Positions 24,601 to 41,836 of a DNA stretch of 64,000 nucleotides are shown here, in pieces. Position 1 is the stretch's first letter, and each line of letters opens with the position of its first letter. Source of the stretch: Rhea pennata (taxonomy: Eukaryota > Chordata > Aves > Rheiformes > Rheidae); the NCBI RefSeq assembly GCF_028389875.1, contig NC_084687.1, positions 4,438,157 through 4,502,156 on the forward strand, in the 5' to 3' direction. The translations under genes were made by a program, and so were the position numbers. The notes beneath the pieces were generated by a model. The model did no database searches. It had not been told where the DNA came from and saw only the letters and a program-made list of their open reading frames with translations.

Positions 24601-25969
24601 GAAGCGGCGCGGCCTTTGGCAGGCAGGAGAGCGGCTCTCGCCGCCGGCTGCCCCGCGGGTCGGCTCCCGGGGAGCGGTGGGGCTTGGAAGGAGAGCTGCC
24701 GGGAGCATCCTGCCTGGCGGCTGGAGCGAGCCCCGCGAAGCCGCCGACCCGACGGCAGCTCTCGAAACCCGCCCCGGCGCTGAGCGAAGCACCCCGAAAG
24801 CAGAGCCGAAACCTCGCCGCGGGAGCGACGCGACGGGAAGCGGCAGCTTTTCCCTGCCGCTACCGGAGGGGTTTCCCGTGGTGCAGACGGAGAAGCCGAA
24901 CCCGGGCGGGCCCCCGTGCAAGGCACCGTGCGAACACGTGGAGAAACGGCGAGAGCTCGGGCAGCCGGCACGCGCGCGCGAGCTGCGCCCGGTGATCTGG
25001 CACCCGTCCTCCGGCGGGCGCCCGGCACCTGCTCGCGCGCGAGAAGAGGCGGCGGTGGCACGGCGCAGCCTGGGCTTGCCGCCTTGCTGCAATTCGTGTT
25101 TTCGTGTTTTGAGCGGTATTTAAAAAAAATCGGAGCTTTAGCTGCCGCGTGGCTTTGCGCTCGCGTTGCCCGCGCGCGTCCCCTCCTGCCGCGGATGGGG
25201 AAGCAGTGCGTCCGCGGGGAAGCGGGGCCCGCGGTGCGGCGGGTCGCGGCTCTGCCAGCCGGACGGGAGATGGGCGGGCGACTTCAGCCGGGCTCGCTGG
25301 GCGCAGCGGTTCCCGGCAGCCCGCGCTGCTCCTCGGGGGCTGCGTTGCGACGAGGTCGTGCAATTTGGGAGCAGCCCGCGCGGGGCCGCCTCGGCCGCAG
25401 GGCGCTTTCTTCCAGCTGCCTTCCCCGGGGTTTGCGTTGACAGCATGCAGCGCGGCGCTCGCGCGCGGCGGGCGCTGCTCCTTGGTTTGCTTTGCTTTCC
25501 TTCCCGCGGGCTGCGCGTCCAACAGGCCCCGTCAACTCATCGTCGGAGCGTAGCGTCGGGATCCCGTGCGGCTTTGGAATTCCTGGGCTTCTGGCTTTCG
25601 CGGGGCTGTTTGATGGTTCACGGACGCACTCAAAACACGCTTTGCTTCCTGCCTGCTCTGCGCTGCATTTGGGGCGCAGCTGCTGCGTTTGGGTCCCTCA
25701 ATAGGAAATTAATTTTTTAATAAAGTAGGCAGGGCCGCATGCACCTTGCGGAGGGACGTGCCGTACGCTTGTATTTGCAGCAGAACCGCAGCCAGACCCT
25801 TCCCTGGCTGAAACCGGCGCTCGCAGCCACCGGCTTCGGCAGCAACTTTAAAGCTGCCTCTCGCTTCACGAGTGCATTTCTCATTCCCTGTCCACCTGCA
25901 AGAAGGGGGTCAGAGAGCTTCTACCCAAACAGAGCGGAGTTGCGGCGCAACTCGGAAATGCTTTGCTCC

Positions 25970-26140
25970 AAATTTGCCGCATAGGCTATTACTGAGCAGC
26001 TCCCCCATGGAGACGGTGCTAAATTGGACCTTCTGATTAAATAGTTGGTAATGAGTCGTCCTGGATGCTCCATTGAGTGACTGTTTAAGGGGGGACAAGG
26101 CCGCTCTCTGATTAGCAGAGGTTAAATAAATAGCGGAGCT
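25970..26140. promoter_or_regulatory. compact AT-rich island, candidate conserved enhancer
   Basis: A sharp 170-base island in CpG-rich surroundings carries a CTGATTAAATAG segment near 26033-26044, GGTAATGAG near 26047, and CTGATTAGC near 26108-26116. The sharp edges and motif density suggest selection. Confidence 0.4.
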
Positions 26141-26738
26141 GCGTGCGGATACGCGCCGGCAATGCTGCGTTCACCTGCAAACGTTGGCGAGGGGGTTCGC
26201 AAGGGAGGGCAGAGGCGGGAGAGCCCCGGCGCGCATCGGGAGCACGCACGGCGGCGGGAGAGCCCCGGCCGCTCCGCCGCGGAGCCACCCTGCTCCTCCG
26301 AGTTGCAAAGGCGGAAGATTTCCCGAGCGGCCCTTTCCCGCACCCCGGGAGCGGCGGGGCCGCGCGCCGCCGCCTGGAAGCCGGCGCGGTGATTTACGGC
26401 CGGGGTGTTGACAGCTCGGGGGAACCCACATGCTGTTTGCAGCACCGCCAAGCTGGGCTCTGACCCGCCGACCTCCCCCCCGCCGCTCCCCCCGCCTGTC
26501 TCCGCGTGGTAATAAAAACCTGTCTTGCAGGCAGGACTACAATGACTTTGTTGTTCAGAAAACCCCCCCCCCCCCAAAAAAAAAAAAAAAAGGAGGAGAG
26601 AGAATTTCTTTAAAAGCAAAAATAAGGAACGTATGAGGAAGCGGGCTGGGGAGCAGCAGCCGGGGCGCCGCAGGGTTGTTTCTGCTCCTGAACGAAGCCC
26701 CTCTCTGCACCGGGCTTGGGTGCGCGCCGCTGCCCGCA

Positions 26739-26885
26739 GCGCGTGCACCCCATCGCGCGTGCACTCCGCCGCATGTGTGCACCCCGCCATGCATGCAGCC
26801 CGCCGCGCGTGCACCCCATCGCACGTGCACCCCGCCGCACGTGCACCCCGCCGCATGTGTGCACCCCGCCGCGCGTGCACCGCGC
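26739..26885. repeat. 16-bp minisatellite (GCRCGTGCACCCCRYC), about 9 units
   Basis: Units start at 26739, 26755, 26771, 26789, 26805, 26821, 26837, 26853 and 26871. Most are 16 bp; two (26771, 26853) are 18 bp with an inserted GT. Spacing is direct tandem without spacers, so it is not CRISPR. It lies in FOXP4 intron C1-C2. Confidence 0.9.
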
Positions 26886-27722
26886 AGCGCCCGCTCCCTG
26901 CCCGCCCGCTCCTGTTGCGCTCTCCTCGGCGTCTCTTTGCAGGTTTTGCTCGGCGCGCGGAGCTTTCCAGAAGCGCTCTTCTAACCGTTTGCGTCGTTTT
27001 TCACCTTTCTGCAAACAAATCGCGTGACTGCTACGTCCTTCAGGCAAGACCCTTAGCAAACTCGCGCGCGTTGAGGAAACTAATCACCCCTTCTAGGCAA
27101 ACACTCGTAAAAGGCAGCAGGTTCCATCTTGGGTCACTTGTGAGCGTTGCTGAGCTCCGGCGCCGCCGCGGTGAGCTGTCAGCCGCGCGGGCCCGTTCGC
27201 AGGTCGTTAATTCAGGGTGGAAACCGCGCGCCGCGACCGAATCCCGGCTGGGGACTGTGACTCCGGGTGCTACGGCGCGGCAGGCAGCTGCGTAATTAAA
27301 TACGTGCCGCGTCTTCGGACGCGCGGGTTCTCGGCTCCGGGAGGAGCCCCGAGCGCTGTGCGGCGGCGGCGGCTCGCCCGGAGCGCGGCACCGCGCGCGA
27401 GGAGGATTCGCGCCGGCAGCACGCTGCCGGAGGCCGCGTTCGCTGGGAGCGGTGCTTGCAAGGGGCTCGCCCGAGACGGAGGTGATACAGGTGGAGAAAG
27501 CGCCAAAAGCCTGAAAAACCGGGCCGCCGAGCGCTTTGGGGGGAGGTCGCGCGCGGGTCTTGGGCGCAGCGGGAGTCGCAGCGCCGGCCGGCCGGTGCTC
27601 GCCTGCCGCTCGGTCTCACCCGATGAACCCAAAGGGCTTCGGAGGAGCAGCCCGGCGGGCGACGCGGGGGGCCGGGGCCGGCTCCTCTGCCCCCTGCCCA
27701 CCCTGCTGTGTCTCTCTTGCAG

Positions 27723-27812
27723 GCTCTCCAGGTGGCACGACAGTTCCTGCTGCAGCAGGCCACGGGGCTCAGCTCGCCCGGCGGCAACGACGCCAAGCAG
27801 CCGGCGGTGCAG
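27723..27812 (+). CDS. FOXP4: FOXP4 coding exon C2
   Basis: 90 bases, 30 codons (residues 65-94), phase 0 at both ends. It encodes the [20 protein letters not shown] segment that follows FQQQQ in all FOXP proteins. The acceptor is TCTCTTGCAG and the donor CAG|GTGAGG. It belongs to the N-terminal glutamine-rich region used in repression. Confidence 0.97.
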
Positions 27813-28529
27813 GTGAGGCCGGGACGCTCGCCCTGCCCGGGCAGCCCGCGGCTGCAAGCCGACGCCGTCGCGGGGGGCCCCGGGCACGCGCGCAGACCCT
27901 CCTCTGGGACGGCCCCGGGCCCCCAGCGAGGGGACTCCCCCTCTCAACCTCCAGGAGCTTTTTTTTTTTTTGCGTCCCCAGCTAAATTCGCTTTAGCTTT
28001 CCTCCAGCAGGCTGCCAGGGAAGAGGCTGTTGGGCTCGGGGTGATGATTTGGGCAGGCGGTCCCCACTGTCCCCTCCTCGGCCGAGTGCGGCGTCCCGGG
28101 GAACGACGGTGCCGGGAGGCTCTGCCGCGACGCCCCAACGCTGCCAGTGCCCGTGCCGGTGCGGGATTTGCACCGTGCACCGGCGTTTCCTGCAGTGGAC
28201 ACGGGGCTCGGGTGGTGGGAGCGAGTATCCCGGGAGTCGTCCCGGGATGCTGGAGGGCTGCAAAGGGACCATCCCCGGGATGGAGCAAGGGTCCAGCTGT
28301 GGCTCAGCGTGGCGCTGGCTGCTGCGGGTGGTAAAATCACTGCCGGGAAGCCCGGCTCTGGGTGCAGCACACCCTACTCCCGTGGCAGGGTCCTTCCCTT
28401 TGCTCCCCAGCCACGCGCTTCCGCCGGAGGGAGGGGGGAGACGGGGTGGAAGAGGGAAAGAAGAGGGGCCTAAACCCAGAGAGCGCAGGAGCAAGGAGCG
28501 GAGGAAGCAAGAAGCAAAGCCCAAGCGAA

Positions 28530-28670
28530 TGGGAAGTGACAATTTAAATAGCTGTGCGGAGGGGCTCTCCCTTCAGGCTAATTAAATTTATCGGAGAACA
28601 GCAGGTTACCTTATTAGAGCCACGTGGGCTTAATTAACAAAGGAAAGTAATTAGCACAAGCTCTCTCCGA
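28530..28670. promoter_or_regulatory. three-homeodomain-site island with E-box
   Basis: TAATTA cores lie at 28579, 28631 and 28648, and a palindromic E-box CACGTG at 28621-28626, all within 75 bases of AT-rich unique DNA flanked by GC-rich intron. Candidate enhancer. Confidence 0.45.
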
Positions 28671-31600
28671 ACTGGAGGTCCTGCCTGCAGCAGGCGGCGA
28701 GGGAGCGGAGCCTGGCCGGGGCTGCTCCGCCGTTCGGTCCCGAGCCGCGGGATCGCGTCCGCCTTTGCAAGCAAAGGCGCTTTCTGTCCGCCGCCGGGTC
28801 CGTTGTTCCCCTCTGGCGGCTTTACGTCCCGCCTTGGGGGTGGGCGCAGAGCGTGGGGTGCCCCCTGCACCCGCGCGCTCCTGCGGCCGCCTCGGAGCGG
28901 GCCGTTGGGTGCTGGAGCGCCGGGAGCGCTCCTTCGGGACTCGGGGATGCTGCGCGGGGCCGCGGGCGGGCGCCCGCTGCGGCGCTTTTCCAATAGCGTT
29001 TTCAGGAAGGAAATGCAGTCACTGCATGGAAAAAATCTCTCGGAAGAACAAAGGCAGAAAGAGTGAAGTCAGATTCCGGTAATGGGCGTCCCGCTCGCCT
29101 TCGGCGCCGCGCGCCGCTGCCGCCGCGCGCTTTCCTGCTCCCCGTTTCTCTGCCCGGTTGCAAGCGCGCGGGTGCGTGCGCCGTGCTAGCCGCTGCGCCC
29201 CGCGTCCCTCCGCGCCTCCCCGCTCGCCCTCTTCCTGTCCGCCTGGCCGGCTCTTCCAGAGTTAACTCAAGCCTCCCCTGTCTCTCCTCCTCCTCCTCCT
29301 CCTCCCTTTTGTGTTGCGGAGGAACTTGTGAAAGTGGTAGACGTGAGTCAGAAATAGCTCATAACTCAGCTGCCTCCCCCGCCCCCCCCCCCCCCCCCGG
29401 CCGGCCTGCCCCTGGCCGGCAGCTGGAGCGGGATCCCGCCGAGGGGAGATAGGGGATTAAGCAGGCTCCTTTGAAAGGAAGTTTATCTAACGGCGGAGTG
29501 GTGTGGATGAGACTGGCCAGGACGGCTGCTGCGCCGCGGGGGGAGGAGGAGGAGGAGGAGGAGGAAGGCTGCATCCCCAGGCTCCTGGAGGCAGATCGCG
29601 GCCGGGGAAGGGGGACGAGCACGGCGCGCTCACGGGGAACGCGGCGTTGCCGAAACCCGGCAAACGCGGCCCTCGCAGCCTTGCCCTGCAGAGACGCAGG
29701 TGCGCGGCAGCCCGCCGGGGTCTGGCAGCGGCGGCTCTGGCCTGGCTGCAAAGGCAAAATTCAAGGATTTTTGTAGGAGCAAGAGCTTGCCGCCGGCGCG
29801 GAAAGCCGGCGGCCGAAGCGCGCGGGCCGGGTGCGCTTCTGCTTTCCCCTCCTGCTCGACTTCCCCGCCTGTGGCATCGCTGGGGTGTTTTGGGGGAGAA
29901 ACTGTTCCCGTAGCCTCCTCCCGGTCCTTTGCTAGCCTGCTGCTTGCCTGCAGCCCCGGGCGAAGCTTGCGGGAGGACTGGGGTCCCGGCACGCTCCGAG
30001 CAGCCAGATGTCCCGTGTCAAAGCCCAGAAGCACTGCAAAGTCCCCGCTGTTCCTGGGGCCGTCAGCTCGTGACCGGCCCGAGCAGCACCCTGCTACCTC
30101 GCTGACGGGGACGGGACGTGTACGGGGCACCGCGCCAGCTGGAATATTAACGACGGTCGGCGACGGCGTGCTCCTAAAAAACAAACAGGGAGCTGCTGAG
30201 CGCGATAGCGATCTCGGCGTCGAGCGCGAACCCTCTCTCCCGCCGGACGCCTGGAGGTGTAGTTGCGTGTGATTAGCCTCGCAGCTGACACTCGAATTAC
30301 AGCTGCGTTTTGGGGGGGGGGGGGGGGAAGCCCAAAACATTTTAAAATGGATTGGTTTCTTTGCAACTTTAAAGCAATTAGAAACTTGGCAGAGACGGAC
30401 GAAACGCTGTATCGGAGGCTTTTCCGTGCAGATGGTTTGCACAGCGCTCGTCCCTGCCGATGAGCCTGGCACGGCCGGGAAGGGCTGATCCGGCCCCGAT
30501 CCGTGTTTTCGGTGCCGGGCCGCTTTGGGAGGTGTTTGGGAGTTGGGTGGCCTCTCCCGGGGTCCGTCCCCCGCCGCGCTCGGTTTCGCGCCCGACCCGG
30601 GGCAAACGTTCCTCCTTCGCTTCGTCCCGTCGCGGTGAAGGCCGGGCGGTGGGTTCGGGGCCTCGGGGTGTTCCCACGCTGCAGGCCGGAGTGTGTAACC
30701 GTGGCTCTGCCCGGTGCGGCCCCGGCCTCCGGCACCCTGCCCGCTCCGGGATTCCCGGGAAAAGCAGCGAAAACGCGTTTTCTGTTGTTTCCATTTGGGA
30801 GCTAAACCTGTGGGTTAGATCGGAGCTGGTGATGTGTGGCGCCTCGGGCTTCGCGGGCAGCATCCCGGCCCCGGCGGAGCATCCCGCCGGCTCCCACGAG
30901 GAGCGCGCCGGCGGCGTCCCCGCGCTGCTCCGTGGAGCCGAGATACACCGGAGGGATAGCAAGAGAGTTTGGGAATCCTGTCTGCACCCTGGAGTGGCCG
31001 GCCGGCGTGTTCGCCCGGGAAGAGGGGATGGCGCGTTCCCTGGAATCTGGTTCCCGTTAAAAGGAAAAGCAAAAAAAGAAGAAGAAGAAAAAAAAACCCC
31101 AGCGTCACTCCGCAGCCCTGCTGCGTTACGCCCGGCCAAATCCTGTTCCGCTCAGCCGGCTTTGGCAGAGTCGCTCCGTGCTTACAGCGAGCGCCGAGTT
31201 TCCCCTTTAATACCCGGCTTGTTTTCACCCACCGCCTGCTTATCCGCCCCCTCCCCGACCGCTCCATTCTCTGGCACGGAGGGATTACAACCAAGACAGC
31301 CTGGAAAATCACCCCCTCGAGATTCGGTTCGCAAATCAGAGATACAGCGTCAAGGCTTTTTGTTCGACAGCCAAAGCTGTTAGTAAGCAGTTTTGCGGAG
31401 TGGCAGGAGGCCAAGCAGTGAGTCAAGCCCGGCTTTAACTCGCTATCTGGCAGATGCCAGCTCATGACACACGGCACGGGCCGTTCCTGGAGAGACGCAG
31501 CCCGCGGTCCCGGCCGCCGGCGACAGACCCGAGTCGGGGCCAAGGAGGATGCTGCAGAGTCGCTTTGCAGAGCGAGGGGGAAAGAAATATGTAAAAAAAA

Positions 31601-31769
31601 AAAAAATGCCAGCCGTCGTGGCAGCGGCGTATCCCCTTCCGCGGGTGTCCCCTCTCGCAGCGAGAGCTGCAGGTCCGCCGGGAGCCGCCGCCGTCTCCCC
31701 GGTGTCGGCTCGGCGTCTTAGCCCGTGCGCGCGCGCACGCGGGGGGAAAAGCCGTTTAACGCAGACAAA

Positions 31770-32050
31770 GGTTGTATGAAAATATAATTCCGCTTCTGTT
31801 AGCAGCCATCAAACTCTAAAAAGCGTCGCTTTTGTTTTCTTGTAACGTTGTGAAAACCTCGCGTCGGATCGAGAGCTGGGGCCCTCTCGACTAATCGCCT
31901 CTCCTTTGTGTTCTTAGATTATAGGGGCAATTAGCGTTGTCAAAACCCCTGGCAATTCTCTTTGCTCTTGACAGGGTGTCAGTCCGCTGGGCGCGAAATG
32001 GAAGGTGTTATAACTCTCCGGTAATTAGAGTGCCTCCGATTCGAAAACGC
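31770..32050. promoter_or_regulatory. AT-rich intronic island, candidate conserved element
   Basis: A unique low-CpG block holds GGCAATTAGCG near 31925-31935 and TAATTA at 32022-32027. It ends sharply where CpG-rich sequence resumes at about 32060. Candidate enhancer. Confidence 0.4.
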
Positions 32051-33589
32051 CGGCAAGCGCGTAGGAGCGGCCGCGCGTGGGGGATGCGGCCGAGCAATTA
32101 GGCGGGGGCTCTCGTGCCCCGCGCGCCGCCGGCGCGTGGGTCGGCGAAGGGAGATGCGCCGGGTGCTCGGCTCCCGGCGCGCGGAGCGTGCCGCGCCGGT
32201 GCCGCCGCGCGGGTTTGCGCCCGCGGGAGCCATCGCAGATGTTTCTGCCGCGTGCGCGCCCGCCAGGCGCAGCCGCCGGCACAGCCTGCCTCGCAAACGG
32301 CAACGTCCTCCTGGGACGTTTGCCCCGCCGCCGCCAAGCCTGTTGGAGCTGAAGGCCTCGGGTGCGAACGCGCCGCAATTAATAAATGCTTCTGACGAGG
32401 AGGCAGCTGTGCTGGCGCACGGCGGAGCGCGTTGGTGGTGCCGGCGAGGCCCCCCGCGCCACGGGCTCGCTCCCGCGCCGGGAGGCGCCCGTGGCTTCTC
32501 GGCTCGCTCAGCCAAAGCCGGGCTCTGCCCCCGGCCCGGCCGCCTCCGGCGCGGGACGTCTCCCTGGAAGCCCTGCGAGCGTGGGGGGTGCGGGCAGGCT
32601 CGGGAGGCTCCTGGTGACCGGCCGGGTTTTGGTTCTGGACCGGCCAAAGTCACCTGCTTTCCAAGGCGGAGGGAGCATCCGGGAAGGGCTGTTAGCGCGT
32701 TGCGGGGCTGGAGGCGCGGAAACGCTGCCGGGCTGACGCCGTGGCCTCCGCGGGGGCTCTCGGAGCCTGCGGGCCGGAGGGCGGCTCGGCCTCCCCTGCC
32801 CCACCTGGGCAGGACCCGTTTGCCAACCAGAGCCGGCCTGGGATCCGTCACCCGACACGTTCCCCGGCCCCCCCACAGGGCGATAGCCCGTGCCGGGGGT
32901 TGGCAGGTCTTCCTCGCCCTCCCTACCCGCGGCGAGGCGGTTGTGCGCGGTGCCGGTGTCCGCCGGAGAGGCAGCTCCGGTGGGTCTGCGGAGAGCCCGG
33001 TAACCTCTTCCTCCGCGCTCCGCTTTTCAAAGCGCTGGGGCGACGGGTCTCTCCCCGGCCGCCCGTGGCATTGCCCTCCCCTCGGCGGGTGCCGTGAGCC
33101 CGGGGTGCCCGGCGCCTGCGCTCCGGGCGCCTTTCCCCTTGCTTCTCCGGGGGCGAAGCGGGGCTGGTGGCTGGGAGCTGGCCGCCCGTGTGCCGCCGGC
33201 TCCTCTCTCTCCGTGGCTAGTCCCTACAGCGGAATTGCGTTTCAAGCGGAGCCGGACGGGGAAAGCGGTGGCTGGAGGGAGGAGACCCTGCGGGCAGCGA
33301 GCTCCCGGCCCGTGCGGGGGCAAAGGCGCCTTGTTTTCACCCCCGGGCGCAGGGGAGCTGCGCCGCAGGGCATCCCCGGCAGCTCGGTGTCGAGCCTTCC
33401 TCCGTCGTCCCGTTGCATCCCCGGTCGCGGTCCGCTTGCAGGGTGGCGGAGGGGTGCAAAGACCGACCTCCTCGCCTTTCCTGTGCCACGCTCCCGCCTC
33501 TTCTCCTGGCGCCCCGGGCCGGCGGGTGCGTGGCGGGTTTGGGACCCTAGCGCTGCGCCCGTGCGATGACGTGTCGCTCCGCTCCGCAG

Positions 33590-33712
33590 GTGCCCGTGTC
33601 CGTGGCCATGATGTCCCCGCAGATGATCACGCCGCAGCAGATGCAGCAGATCCTCTCTCCGCCCCAGCTCCAGGCCCTCCTGCAGCAGCAGCAGGCCATA
33701 ATGCTGCAACAG
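33590..33712 (+). CDS. FOXP4: FOXP4 coding exon C3 (glutamine-rich)
   Basis: 123 bases, 41 codons (residues 95-135), phase 0 at both ends. It begins [17 protein letters not shown] and ends [10 protein letters not shown] before GTAAAG. This is the conserved FOXP Q-rich block; the glutamine run is only four long, unlike the long poly-Q of FOXP2. The acceptor is GCTCCGCAG. Confidence 0.98.
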
Positions 33713-40477
<6,765 letters not shown>

Positions 40478-40628
40478 CAGCCGCTAGGGAATAAGCAGCT
40501 GGCCTTCCAGCAGCAGCTCCTGCAGATGCAGCAGCTCCAGCAGCAGCACCTGCTGAACCTCCAGCGGCAGGGGCTGGTGAGCCTCCAGCCGGGCCAGGGC
40601 ACCGTCCCGCTGCAGAGCCTCCCGCAAG
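40478..40628 (+). CDS. FOXP4: FOXP4 coding exon C5, tandem NAGNAG acceptor
   Basis: The acceptor reads CGCAGCAG|CCG, so splicing can begin at 40478, adding one Gln, or at 40481, which gives the same length as human FOXP4 at this junction. From 40481, 148 bases encode residues 165-213 plus the first base of codon 214. The segment is [20 protein letters not shown] followed by a [17 protein letters not shown] block, the last part of the Q-rich domain. It ends CAAG|GTAAGG, phase 1. Confidence 0.97.
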
Positions 40629-40879
40629 GTAAGGCACCGCGGTGCCGCGGGGCGGTGCGGGCTGCAGCCGCCCTCCGGAGCGGCGGCGGTGCTGCGAGGG
40701 GCTCCTAAAACAGCGAGCCTGGCGATTGCTCCTGGGGACGGGCTGGCTGCGTTTTCTTAAGGCGCAGTGGCTAAAGTTCGGGGGCCAGCGGGGCAAGGGG
40801 CTCCTCTCGCAGGGCAGGAGGGCCGCGGAGCCGGGCGCAGTGGCGCTCACCGCCGGGCGTTTTGCCTCCCTCGCCGCAG
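40629..40879 (+). other. FOXP4: FOXP4 intron C5-C6 (251 bp)
   Basis: Short GC-rich intron, GTAAGG to CGCCGCAG. Nothing else is seen in it. Confidence 0.95.
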
Positions 40880-41084
40880 CCGTGTGCCCCTCGGACCTGC
40901 AGCAGCTCTGGAAGGAGGTCACCGCCAGCCAGCCCGTCGAAGACGGCATCAAGCAAGAGGGCCTCGACCTCACCACCAACACCTCCAACTCTACCTCGTT
41001 TTCGGCCGCCAAGGTCTCGCCTCCCATTTCTCATCACTCTCTGCCCAACGGACAGAGCGCCATGCACACGCCGCGAAGGGACAG
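40880..41084 (+). CDS. FOXP4: FOXP4 coding exon C6 (linker with SUMO-type site)
   Basis: 205 bases, phase 1 in and phase 2 out (residues 214-282). It encodes [14 protein letters not shown] and on to [15 protein letters not shown], ending RRD. The linker between the Q-rich region and the zinc finger contains IKQE (K at 238), a psi-K-x-E sumoylation consensus. The FOXP4-typical GLDLT follows it. The donor is ACAG|GTAGAG, slightly weaker than its neighbours. Confidence 0.97.
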
Positions 41085-41385
<301 letters not shown>

Positions 41386-41479
41386 TAAGCGCCCGGCGGG
41401 CTCGGGGGGACGGGAGCGCGCGGGCAGCGGCGGAGACAGATGGCAGCGCGGCAGCCCGCTGACACCGCTCGTGGGCTCC

Positions 41480-41640
41480 GGCGCTGACTGATTAACTCCG
41501 CTGTCTGCGAGCCCTCCGCTAGCGTCAGGGTCAAACAAATTGTTTTCACGCTTCGTCAGAGGTTTACTTAATTAGTTCATTTGCAATTAGATCTCTTTGT
41601 AGCCGGGATTTTTAGCAAAGACATCAGAAGGAGCTGACGG
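41480..41640. promoter_or_regulatory. AT-rich intronic island with homeodomain and octamer-like motifs
   Basis: Unique sequence with TAATTA at 41569-41574, an ATTTGCAA octamer-like motif at 41579-41586 and CTGATTAAC near 41487, only 100 bases after exon C7. Candidate enhancer. Confidence 0.4.
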
Positions 41641-41775
41641 GCTTCCTTTTCTTTCCTGGCTTTCCCCCCTTGCTCTCCGCGTGTCTGCTCCGAGCGGCTG
41701 CTGGGGGGGGTCGGGGCCGCGACGCGCCGGGTGCCACGCGCTTCGGTCTGCCCGCGTCGAATCGGGCGGCAGCTG

Positions 41776-41836
41776 GCGCCCTCGGCAGCCTTCATCCTCG
41801 GCAGCCTTCATCCTCGGCAACCCTCATCCTCAGCAG
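41776..41836. repeat. 16-bp short tandem repeat, about 3.5 units
   Basis: CCTTCATCCTCGGCAG-type units are repeated directly with drift in the last copy. Intronic. Confidence 0.8.

Larger units (their letters stand above)
17896..27722 (+). other. FOXP4: FOXP4 intron C1-C2 (9.8 kb)
   Basis: The donor is GTAGGA and the acceptor TCTCTTGCAG. The intron alternates CpG-rich blocks with AT-rich islands, several listed separately (18250-18480, 18780-19060, 20860-21170, 21420-21650, 25970-26140). Homopolymer T or A tracts occur at 20098-20120, 21176-21190, 21400-21423, 23671-23689 and 23821-23842. A 16-bp minisatellite is at 26739-26885. No additional exon is supported. Long open frames in 19.3-20.8 kb and 24.3-25.7 kb are GC artefacts. 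Confidence 0.9.
27813..33589 (+). other. FOXP4: FOXP4 intron C2-C3 (5.8 kb)
   Basis: The donor is GTGAGG and the acceptor CTCCGCAG. The sequence is mostly CpG-rich with C-, G- and A-runs (for example 29379-29398, 30310-30327, 31592-31605). CTC-type triplet runs occur near 29285-29303 and GGA runs near 29541-29562. Two islands that look regulatory are listed at 28530-28670 and 31770-32050. The 31.9-33.6 kb open frame of 477 codons is not a gene: it has no family features and runs through a splice acceptor into exon C3 out of frame. Confidence 0.9.

Noticed and set aside
32136..33569. 477-codon open frame on the plus strand ending near exon C3
   Set aside because: Low-complexity translation with no family features, ending just before the C3 acceptor in a frame unrelated to FOXP4.
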